From contig OZ218950.1 in NCBI GenBank assembly GCA_965112735.1, positions 3,410,001 to 3,474,000 on the forward strand: a DNA stretch of 64,000 nucleotides. The letters are read 5' to 3'. Numbering within the stretch: the stretch's first letter is position 1; each line of letters begins with the position of its first letter. Origin of the DNA: Phaeosaccion multiseriatum (Eukaryota; Ochrophyta, other classes). The position numbers and the translations under genes are program-made. This document shows, in pieces, positions 49,068 through 59,191 of the stretch. Below the pieces are notes generated by a model. It was not told the DNA's origin, searched no databases, and was given only the letters and a program-made list of their open reading frames with translations.

Positions 49068-50858
49068 CCCCCCCTCCTCCCCATCATCACTGGAAAAGCT
49101 CTGCTCTCGCATTCTCTCCGGTTCCCGTCCTCCACCTCCACCATGTCTTGTTCTTCCTCCCATCGCACAGCCCACCCCCTTTCCGTTTTTGGACGGGGTC
49201 CTTGTCGGTTCGCCCTTTTCGGCCGGGGAGAAGTGCAAAGCAGATCGGGACGAGAATAAGCCTTTGGAGGATGACCACGGTGACGCCCTAGACGTCGGTG
49301 TGGTGTCGCCGCCCTTGTTGCCCTCCCCGCCCGTCATGTCTAGCAGCAGCTTGCCCATGCCTCTTTCACCCTCTCGAGCGTCGTTGGCAGCATCTGCTGA
49401 GGTCACACTCTTGGGCGACGACCCGCCAGACGAGGAGCCGGAGCCCCAACTGCCATTCCTTAAGCGCGGACGAGGACTGATGCCATTCTTCGAGGTGCGT
49501 TCACCGCCCTCCTTTTTCTCTCCTCCCTGTCCCTCTTCCCCTCCCCCACCACCAATTTCCACTGCAAGAGCGCCCCCCTTGTTCCAACCCTTCGCCTCTC
49601 CCTCCTCCTTGAACTCTTCATCGCAGCTACTGAGACTGCTCAGACTGTCGAAACGGCTCCTTCCCCTCGCGGCCCCCATCCCTGCCTCCGTATCCAGTGT
49701 CACGTCCTGAGCAGCGCCCAATCCGTGCATAAATACCGCTGCCTCCTGCTGCCCCTGCCCGCCACTGCTGCTGCTGCTGCTGCTGCTGCTTTCCCCCCCC
49801 TCCACCTGCCCCTCGTCCCCATGGGCACTTTGCCGTATTGAAAAGTCTTCAACAGGGCTGTAGCTTGAGCTACGAATAGGACTCAGCCCATCCAAAAGGC
49901 CGTCCAATACTCTCCCCCTGCGCTGCAAGTCGCGATGTGGTCCGGCCATGTCCTCTTCGTACTCCTCCCCGTCCGCCTCGTTGTCAGTTTTGTGTTGCTG
50001 CCAGGCCCCGGTGTCCTGGCTCCCCTCCGTCAGTCGCTTGGCCGCTTCCAGCTTGGGCAGGGATTCTGGGAAATTCTCGCCAAAACGGAGAGCTCCGGGG
50101 GAAGTGTGCGAGCGGCCCTCACTCCCAGGGGATGGTGGCGAGGCACAGCCACTGCTAGTAGCACCAGCACAGCCGGTTGATGAGCCTTCCTCTGGCTGAC
50201 CAGCACGAGCGCCATCCGCATCCTTCCGCTTGCCAGCCACAACTTGCGCAGTAGCTGCTGTCGCGGTTGTGGCTCCCGCGCGGTGAAGGTTCGGCTTCTT
50301 GGCAGGACTACCGTTCCTTGCCCAGAGCACGGTGGCCTCGCCGCTACTGGTCCACTTCTCTCTGGACCAGTGTCTTTCTGCCCCCCCTCCCTCTGTTCCT
50401 CCATCTCTCTCGCCCCGCGATGGACTCCTTTCCTTTCGCTTGCCCGGAGAGGGCAAGGCCATAATCGCGCCCCTGTACGCAGTAGAGCTCCCTATGCCAA
50501 GAGCGGCCCTCGTCGTTGGGGCATCGAGGGCACCTCCACCCGTGCGTTTCTCTCTGGCCGGGCGGAGGCTTCCACAAGAGAAAGATTGGCTGAGGCGCTG
50601 ATACTGGCCTGCATCGGGCGCTAAAGACACCCCGCCGCTGCCCCCCCTTCTCCTGTCACTACCGCGGGGGCTGCTCAGTTTCTCTTGCTCTCGGGGTGGC
50701 TGGAGCCCGTGTTGCCGACCTCGCCTGCCAAGCACGTAGGAGCGGCGCAGCTGCTGTGGAGGTGGTGGTGCCGCCGCCGGCACCATCCGCGACTGCTCGT
50801 CTTCTCCTGCGGGCGCAGCAGCAGCAGCAGCAGCAGTGGTAGTAGCGTACGGCCACAT
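45619..50858 (-). CDS. Wee1-like CDK-inhibitory protein kinase
   Basis: Five exons: 50858-47498, 47300-47186, 47040-46830, 46542-46366, 46146-45619; 1463 aa. Wee1/Myt1 kinases phosphorylate the Thr-Tyr pair of CDK1 and hold cells before mitosis. The kinase domain starts near residue 1055: HLVKIGEGAFAEVF glycine loop, YAIKKSKYPF catalytic Lys, FYFQTELCELGSL hinge, WVHLDIKPSNIFLS catalytic loop (the HxDIKPSNIF form is Wee1-specific), KIGDFGLAT, and SADMFSLGMMLYELA. The 1050-residue N-terminus is Ser/Gly-rich with many Ser-Pro sites and is far longer than in most Wee1 proteins. No membrane segment is visible, favouring Wee1 over Myt1. ATG 50858 is the first in-frame ATG; the frame stays open to 51077, so further 5' exons are possible. 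Confidence 0.87.
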
Positions 50859-51663
50859 TCTACTGCGGGCTGCGCCCTCGGCTCCTGCTCTGCCTCTTCC
50901 TCCCGCTCCCCCCCTCTCGGTGGAAGGGGGGAAACGCTGCGTGTGCCGGGGGAGTGACGGTATTGCAGGGAGTGGAGGAGATAATGAGATAGATAGACAC
51001 CCGGACAGCCCAAGAGGAAAGATGAGGAGGCGGGTCAAGAGGCGGTTTGGGGGAGCAAGGACGTCCCACTGTTGCAAAAGATCGTTCTACGCAAACTTGG
51101 GCAGTACTTGAGGGGTCAATCAGCTCCTTCCTCAGAGGCGGTAGCAGTAGAAGTAGCAGCAGAAGAAGAAGTATGCAGCGCGCAACGAAGCCTTTGCAGG
51201 CAATCACGGTTGCTCACCACCCACCTGGTCGGTGGCCGTTTGAGGATTACCCAAAGCCGCACTTCCTCCTTCTGGCAAAGCAACACAACCCCGGTAGATA
51301 AGCGCAACCCTACCTCCTCGGCAATGCTCTCTTAAAGACGCCGCCTTATGCACCGCTTTAATTCTTTCTTGTGGGTGTTTTGTGCGCGGTGGTGAAGGTC
51401 AGGGTTGGGCGGAGAGGAGTTTGAGTTTCCGCCAGTGGGGAAATTCAAATTGGCGCAATTTGATTGCAATTTGGTGGTGGTTGCCTTCGAGTGGTATGCC
51501 TTCTTTCTGTGTGTTATGGTCTTCTCTGTGTGTTATGGTCTCCGCCTAAAGCACTTCCTTACTACACCTCCTGCCTTGACTTGGGGGGCACTACTTTAAA
51601 CTACTTCCCCTCACCCGCCTCTGGGATGCCATACCATTCGGCCCCGCCTCTTCCCCTCCTCAA
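50859..51663. other. Spacer upstream of the Wee1-like gene
   Basis: About 800 bp between the Wee1-like start and the SDR stop (both minus strand). The first 200 bp keep the Wee1 frame open and may be 5' UTR or coding; short (AGC)/(AGA) repeats lie at 51139-51173. No separate gene is supported. Confidence 0.4.
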
Positions 51664-52235
51664 TCACGAGTCACTGAGAAGCGTTTTGAGGCCCTTCGCC
51701 CACAGCTTCCCTCGCGACTTGAGAGGCATGATGAGCAGCTCAGGCTCTCCCTTGGAAACGCCGATGAGCATTCGACGGGCGACTCGGTCGGGGTCCATGC
51801 CCTGCTGGAGGGCATTGTCCGGCTTGCCGTGAGTGCTGCCATCGGCGTTGACGGCGTTGAGGCTCAGGTTAGAGGCCGTCCATCCAGGGTACACCGTCGT
51901 GACCTTGGGGAGAGGAGTATGAATGGGAAGCAGGAGGAGCAGGAGTAGGAGGAGGAGGAAGAGGCGGACGGAGGAGGAGGCGGAGGGATGAGGAGGGCGT
52001 GGGGAAGGAGGACTCACATTCGTTTCCTTACGGTGGAGGACAAGATACAGACAAACAGCTGAATGTGAAGCGCTTGCATGCGGCCCTCTTTCTCCTTCGC
52101 ACCTTGACATTGTCAGCCGCCACCTCGGCTCGAAGAGAGTCAAAGTAGCCCCGAATGGCGTGCTTAGAGGCAACGTTGCTGTTGTTGATGGGGGCAGCGG
52201 CGGTCAGGGTGGATGAGAGTAGCGCAAGTAGTAGT

Positions 52236-52272
<37 letters not shown>

Positions 52273-53568
52273 GGGGAGAAGGGAGCACAGCACACAGGGG
52301 GGAAAGAAACAAAAAAGAACAACAAATCACCCCTTTCCCCCCACCCCCCCTCCCCCTCGTTGTCCTCCGATAGCCAACGATGAGCAAGACATCTTCGATA
52401 CCTTGATCGCTCGGGTGCCCCCTCGAAGCCGTGCAGCCCGCTCATGACGACAATGTGCCCCTTCCCTCGCACCTCCATGGGCTTCAACACGCACTGGGTG
52501 AGCGCCACGCAGCCCTCAAAGTTGGTCTGCATCACCTTCTCCATTGCCTCCAGCGACGTGTCCTCGGCCAAGCCCCTGCTGGACACTCCGGCGTTACACA
52601 TGAGTATGTCAATGGGGCAGGTGCCGCCCTCGCCCTCCATCCCTTCGTGGAAGCCTTCGTAAATATCATTCTGTGCCTTTTTAAGCGCCGCTGGGAATGA
52701 CGCCACATCTGTAACATCCAGTGGGATCACCTGTGTGTGGCCCCGAGAGAGAAAGGAGGGAGAGGTAAGGCAAGGTAAGGTAAGGTGAGTTGAGTTGAGT
52801 TGAGGTGGGTGGGCGCGGCGGGGCGGGGCGTTCGACCTGCAGCGGGCGTTCGACTTGGCTGCAGAAGCACTGGAGAGATGCAAGCTCAACGAGGTCGTCT
52901 TGGGTTCCGCTGAAAGGTCACCTCTCAACGGGCGGCCCTCCATCGAGACCACACGTCTTCAGTCCCCCGCGCCGCTCCCCTCGCTTTGAGTGTCGGAGCC
53001 CCACCACACCGAAATCACTGGCTACACTCACCAACTCACCCACTCACCCCCCTCACTCACTCCCTCACTCACACACTTCACACACCCACCCACTCACTCA
53101 CTCACTCTCACTCACTCTCCCTCACTCTCACTCACTCACCCCCCCCCCACTCCCTCACTCAATCAGTCAGTCCCTCACTCACATTCGCAACCTCGTCGGC
53201 GATCAACTCTCGAACGAAGGCACTGAGTGGTGAGTACCCCACCGCCTTCTTCCAGCTCAGGCGACAAGCAAGGCGGACTCTCTCCAACGCTTCCTCGTTC
53301 CGTCCACTCAGAATCACCTTTGGGGGCGGAGAGTAAAGAGTAGAGTGGGTGTAGGGTCGTCAGAAGGGGGTAAGAGGACTGAAAAGGCACCCCCTGTTGC
53401 TGCAGGAGGCGGCAAGCAAGGGCAGGGCGGCAGCCATTGTGACCTCCCTTGGCGAATTTATTCACTCCGCAACATCGACAGGAATGGAGTCTTTGCTTCG
53501 CTTCGCTTCGCCTTACCATACTTGCTGCGCTCATCGCCCTCCTTCCCTCTCTCGCTCCTCCCTCCATT

Positions 53569-53632
<64 letters not shown>

Positions 53633-55241
53633 CCCCCCACACACACGCACCTTGGCTCCGCAGACCGCGAGGTTGATGGCCAAACGCTCGCCAATTCCCG
53701 AGCTGGCTCCGGTCACCCACACCACCTTGTCGTGATAGAACTTTTGCACACTCCTGGGGAAGGGCTTGATCTTCTCTGCCTGAGAATAGTCTTCCTCGCT
53801 ATAGTCGAAGCGCTCAGGGTGGTCCTCCGCTTCGTCCAGGGCCTCCATCATGTAGGCCATTTGCTCGCGAGGCTTCTCTCCGTCGGAAACGTACTTGCGC
53901 ACCCACTTCCATTTCAATCATTGGAGGGGAGGGGCGGGGAGAGGAGGGAGGGTCGGGGATATACCGGGCCAGATCAGAGGCAGAGTAGGGGACACTTGAC
54001 GAAGAAAGGGGAGGGAGTGCATGGGCAAAGAGCCGTGACCACCTTGGTCTACAGCTTGCATTCTTCCCTCCAGACGACTGACTGCCTGCCTGCCTGCCTG
54101 CCTACCTGCCACCGACTCACTCATTCACTGCGTCACTGGCTCACAACACGAGGAGGTCCACCTACCTTGAGTTCCTTCGGGTTGTCCTCGAGGATAATCT
54201 CTGCGTCTGAGCCTCTCAGCTCGGAAACGAGAGTGGCCTCCATGAGGGGCTGCATCAGTGTGACCGACTCCTCCTCTCCCTTGCCCCACACCAAATCACG
54301 CGCCCGACTCATCTGTTCGGAGGGCGAAGGGAAAGGCACCCGACAAAGGATGGGTTGGGCCATGATCTAATGCGAAGCCGGCACTTTGACACACGTCGCC
54401 GTGTCCCTACAGAGGAAAAGACAGGCAACAAAGGAAGTACACGGATTGGGCCTCCGCTTACCTTCACGCCGAGATCCCACTTGTCCAAGAACAAGTCGCT
54501 GCCCGCCCCTCCCCTTTCCTGCTCCACGCCGGCGGCTCTCTCCTCTGAGATGGTCGGACCGGCCGGTATGGCGGGGGGTGGTGGTGGTGGTGGTGGTGGT
54601 GGTGGTGGCAGTGGCGGCAGTCGCTCTGATGGCTCTAATGGGTCTGATGGCAGCACCACCTTGATCGCTTTGCTTGGATCAGTCTTGTCCACCAAATATA
54701 TTCCTCCCTCTGCTCCGTCACCCCAGCCTTCATTCCTGCCGGGTGGCTTGCCCCCCTTCGCCATGGCAGACTTGAATATGCTGTCTGCCGTGACGCCCTC
54801 GCCTCCTTCAACGCCCTCTACCTCCATCAGCAGCTCTGCCATCTCCCCAAACTCGCCCCAGCTCGGCATGCCGCCCGGTCCTCGCCCCTCCTTCCGTCTG
54901 TGCTTCTCCATCAACTGCCGCACTCGTTCCTCGGCTGACAAGCCTCGCTTGGGCGGTGGTTCTGGTGGGGGTGCCGAGGACGTTGCCGACGGCACCGGCG
55001 CTGGTGCAGGAAGCAGGTTCTCATCCGCGGGACCGGGAGTGGGCAGAATGGTTTGAGACAGCCCCGAAGGCCTCCTCCACAGCCGGCCACTGCCACCACA
55101 GCTGCTGCTTCGAGGGCGGCTCCAGTGCACTGCCGTGCCGCGGGAGCAAACCTCTCCCTGGAAGGACAGGACAGGCGCAGGTGGCATCTCCATCAACCCC
55201 ACCCCCAGGCCCATCATCATGGCCATTCGACTTCGCTTCAT
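51664..55241 (-). CDS. Plastid-targeted SDR with altered catalytic residues
   Basis: Seven exons: 55241-54462, 54366-54166, 53905-53651, 53317-53183, 52730-52402, 52178-52103, 51903-51664; 671 aa. The leader (MKRSRMAMMMGLGVGLMEM, then APVLSF) looks like a plastid signal. Residues 60-380 form a Pro/Glu-rich extension with a poly-Pro run and a ERVRQLMEKHRRKEG helix. The Rossmann core starts near 388: VVWVTGASSGIGE keeps the TGxxxGIG nucleotide-binding motif, LDVTD and CNAG follow. The DHRS7-like active-site region reads VVMSGLHGFEGAPERSSNVASK, so the YxxxK tyrosine is Asn (about 568) and the Ser twelve residues before it is Gly (about 555); Lys remains. It probably binds NAD(P) but may not reduce. 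The join of the extension to the core (54462/54366) rests on phase alone. Confidence 0.75.
52238..52271. repeat. (CAG)n in SDR intron
   Basis: About 11 CAG units in the intron before the active-site exon; non-coding in this model. Confidence 0.9.
53574..53631. repeat. Compound (CT)n(CA)n
   Basis: CT repeats run directly into CA repeats in an SDR intron, ending about 20 bp from the donor of the TGASSGIG exon. Here the sense strand is (TG)n(AG)n. Confidence 0.95.
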
Positions 55242-55514
55242 ACCTTCTTTTCTACCCTCTGCTCTCTGGTTGAACGGCCATCCACTGCCATCCCTTCGAG
55301 AACGGACACCGATCTCAAATCCACGCCATCCGCACCACAATCTTTGTTTTTGACTCAGCCTGTGACAAGAGAAGAAGGAGGAGGACTCGAGCAATCGCCG
55401 CTGCACAGACAACTGGCGTTGCGTTGGCCTGCAGAAAGCAGAGCAAGAGCCCCAGGGTTCCAAGAGAAATCCAATCCTGTGTCAGCTTGACTATTCAAAC
55501 TCAGATTCAAGAAG
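55242..55514. promoter_or_regulatory. Divergent region SDR / clpB
   Basis: 273 bp between outward-facing starts of two proteins that both look plastid-targeted. No clear heat-shock element (paired GAA blocks) or TATA box stands out. Confidence 0.35.
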
Positions 55515-57812
55515 ATGAGCCCCGCTCCCTCCGCCCCGGCGCTGGCGGCGCTGGCCCTGATGCTTGGCAATCCTGCGGCCCAGGCCTTCGTGACGCAGGT
55601 ACCCATCAATGGAGGAGGGGCGCCAGCAGCTCCGACCACAGCAGGAGCACGAGCCGCTCCCACCATGCAATCGTCCGCCCTCGCCCACTCGAGGGGGGGC
55701 AGCCGCCCCGCCATGCTGTCCTCATCCCCCTTCCGCGACGCCCGAGCTGGCGCTTCGATTGCCGCCTCCACCTCCGCCCACCTCCGCCGCGCTCTCGGGC
55801 GCAGCAGCGGCAACAGCAGTAGCCTGGAGCGGCGAAGCGCCGTGGCGCTTCGGATGGTGTCGGGAGGCGGAGAAGGCACGGCTGGCAGCGCGGGGTCGGC
55901 GGGGCCGCTCAACCCGGAGAAGTTCACAGAGAAGGCGTGGGAGGCCTTCACTAGGCTGCCTGGGCTCGCAGATGAGCACGGGCAGTCCGCTCTGGATGCG
56001 GAGATGCTCTTCAAGGCCATGCTCGACGACGGACCGGACGGACTCGCGCAAAGGATCCTCATCAAGGCGGGCGCCAACGTGGGAGACGTGGAGTCCAAGC
56101 TGGACGTGCACTTGAGCAGCCTGCCCAAGCTGAGCGACACGTCCGTGGCCAAGAACGTGGGCAGCAACCTCACCAAGGCCATGACAGCGGCCGACAGGAT
56201 CAAGGCCGACTTTGGCGATACCTTTGTGAGTGTGGAGCACCTCATGCTGGCCATCGTGGAGGACGCGATGGGGCCCGTGGCCATGGCGCTCAAGCAGCAG
56301 GGCATCACCTCTACCATCCTGGCGCAGGCGGTGGAGGCCGTGCGTGGCAAGCACAATGTCACCACCAAGAACCCCGAGGCCAGCTACGAGGCACTGGAGA
56401 AGTACAGCAGGGATCTCACCTTGGCAGCTAGGCAGGGCAAGCTCGACCCCGTCATCGGCAGGGACGATGAGATTCGACGCACCATTCAGATCCTCTCCCG
56501 CAGAACCAAGAACAACCCCATTCTGCTGGGAGAGCCTGGAGTGGGCAAGACGGCCATTGCCGAGGGACTGGCGCAGCGCATCTGCTCGGGGGACGTGCCG
56601 GAGTCGCTCAAGGGGCGCACACTCATGAACCTCGACATGGGGGCGCTCATTGCAGGGGCCAAGTACCGCGGAGAGTTCGAGGAGAGGCTCAAGGCGGTGC
56701 TCAAGGAGGTGTCGGAGGCGGACGGGCAGGTCATTCTCTTCATCGATGAGATTCACACCGTGGTCGGGGCCGGGGCGGCGGGCGGGGCAATGGACGCCTC
56801 CAACCTGCTCAAGCCTATGCTTGCGCGAGGAGAGCTGAGGTGCATCGGAGCCACCACGCTCACCGAGTACAAGCAGAACATTGAGCAGGACAAGGCCCTG
56901 GAGAGGCGCTTCCAGCAGGTCTATGTCAAGCAGCCCACGGTGGAGGACACCATCAGCATCCTGCGTGGGCTCAAGGACCGATACGAAGTGCACCATGGCG
57001 TGCGCATTCGCGACAACGCACTCGTGGCCGCGGCTCAGCTGTCGCATCGCTACATTTCGGACCGCTTCCTGCCGGACAAGGCTATCGACCTTGTGGACGA
57101 AGCCGCTGCCAAGCTCAATATTGAAGTCACCTCCAAGCCGCAGGTGCTGGACGAGGTGGACAGGCGCATGATTCAGCTGGAGATGGAGAAGCTGTCGCTC
57201 ACCAAGGACACCACTCGCGACGCGGCGGAGCGCATGGGGCAGATCGATGGCGAGCTGAGGAGCTTGCTGTCGCAGCAGGAGGAGCTGCAGGCGTCGTGGG
57301 AGAAGGAGAAGGGCAAGGTGACGTCTGTGCAGGAGCTCAAGGAGAAGATTGACACCATCAAGGTGGACATTGAGGCGGCGGAGCGCGACTACGACCTCAA
57401 CAAGGCTGCTGAGCTCAAGTATGACATGCTCCCTAAGCTCCTGAGTCAGCTTGAGGAGGAGGAGAAGCTCATGAATGCCGACGGAGTGGATGTGTCCGAC
57501 AGGATTCTCAGGGACGAGGTGCTGCCCGACGACATTGCGGGGGTGGTGGCGGCATGGACGGGCATCCCCCCTGGCAAGCTGCTGGAGACGGAGAGGGAGA
57601 AGCTGCTGCACTTGGAGGACGAGCTGCACGATCGCGTGGTGGGGCAGAACGAGGCGGTGCAGGCCGTTGCCGAGGCCATTCAGCGGTCCCGAGCAGGCAT
57701 GTCCGACCCCGAGAAGCCCATTGCCTCCTTTGTGTTTTTGGGCCCCACGGGTGTGGGCAAGACGGAGCTGTGCAAGACGCTGGCCACGTACATGTTTGAC
57801 TCAGACGAGAGC

Positions 57813-57844
<32 letters not shown>

Positions 57845-58727
57845 GAAGCACTCCGTGTCGAGGCTCATCGGCGCTCCTCCCGGCTATGTGGGGTACGACG
57901 AGGGGGGGCAGCTGACCGACTCGGTGAGGAGGCACCCGTACTCGGTCATTCTGTTCGACGAGATGGAAAAGGCACACACGGACGTGTTCAACATTATGCT
58001 GCAGCTGCTGGACGATGGGCGGGTGACGGACAGCAAGGGCACGGTGGTCAACTTTTGCAACACGATTGTCATCTTCACGAGCAACGTGGGGTCCTCCTCC
58101 ATCCTGGACCTTGCCGGGCAGGAGGGGGCGAAGGACGAGATGCGAAGGAGGGTGATGGGAGCCATGCAGGACCAGTTCAGACCTGAGTTCCTCAACCGCG
58201 TGGACGAGTTTGTCATTTTCGACTCGCTGAATCTCAAGGAAATGGCCTCCATCGCCCAACTGGAGCTGCAGAAGGTAACGAAGCGCCTCGCCGACCGCAA
58301 GGTGACGCTCACCGCGTCGCAGGAGGGCCTCAGCTTGCTGGCGGAGAGGGGCTATGACCCTGCCTACGGGGCCAGGCCTCTCAAGCGAGTCATCCAGAGG
58401 CTGGTGGAGACGCCGGTTGCCAAGGGCATCATCGGGGGCAAGATTGCCTCAGGTGACATGGTGGAGGTGACGGCGAGGGACGGGCTCTTGTCCATCGACG
58501 TGGTGCTTCCCACGGGCGAGCGACAGACTGTCGACACGCCCGATCGAGCGCCCGCCTCCAAGTCAACGTGGCAAGAGCAGCCCATGTTCCACGACTACTC
58601 CGATGACTTGGACCACGACCTCCCTCCTATCATCGATGTCGGCCCGCCGGGTGGGCAGGGCGGGGGGGGGGCTGTGGTGCCACCCGTCCCGACGGAGAGG
58701 TCTGATGACAGCCCCCTCACAGCATAG
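55515..58727 (+). CDS. clpB: Plastid ClpB/Hsp100 disaggregase
   Basis: One uninterrupted 1070-aa frame. ClpB threads aggregated proteins through its ring with Hsp70/DnaK help; grpE, a partner of that system, lies 46 kb away. The leader [20 protein letters not shown] with AQAF junction indicates plastid import. Clp-N repeats lie at about 130-275, Walker [11 protein letters not shown] (about 339), Walker [11 protein letters not shown] (about 406), a long coiled-coil M-domain from about 545 ([13 protein letters not shown]), second Walker [11 protein letters not shown] (about 742), pore loop [13 protein letters not shown] and sensor [11 protein letters not shown] (about 953). The long M-domain separates it from ClpC. 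The C-terminal 70 residues are Pro/Gly-rich and variable. Codon use is strongly G/C-ending (CTC, AAG, GAG), as for a highly expressed gene. Confidence 0.96.
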
Positions 58728-59191
58728 GAAGGTCTGACGACATCGCCCTCACAGCGTAGGAAGGCAGGCAGAGGCTCACAGGCTCACAGGCTCACAGGGC
58801 TCTAAAGCCGCAGAATACTATGGATTAAGTAACTAATAACTGGCTGAGGGAAGTGGAGAGAGTGGAGGCAAGAGACAGACGAATGTATGATTATATGATT
58901 ATATGGTAGTAAGGCCACACATGAGGCCAGGCGGGAGAAGCGGGGGCTCCTTGAGGGAGACAAACAACACCCCTAACAACAACAAAAACAACGACAAACA
59001 ATCACACCACAAATGGTAGTAAAAACATTTAAAACTCTACACTTACGACAGTTCCATTTGTAAAAGGGAAAAGGGACTTTTTGTTCATGAGAAAGTCCCA
59101 TCGCTGTGGAGGGGCAGGCAACATACATTTCCTTTCCTTTTCTTCACATCACAACCAATCAATCTATATGATACATAAAACGGGCTGTGCT
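58728..59191. other. Convergent spacer clpB / apyrase
   Basis: 464 bp. Starts with a tandem echo of the clpB end (AGGTCTGA.GACA...CCCTCACAGC appears twice, at about 58700 and 58730), then CACAGG repeats and A-rich sequence. No gene. Confidence 0.5.

Noticed and set aside
55722-57629. 635-codon antisense frame opposite clpB
   Set aside because: Antisense shadow of a G/C-ending coding region; no motifs, while the sense frame has all Hsp100 motifs.
55515-58727. ClpC rather than ClpB
   Set aside because: The coiled-coil M-domain between the two ATPase domains is long, as in ClpB, and no clear ClpP-binding loop is seen.
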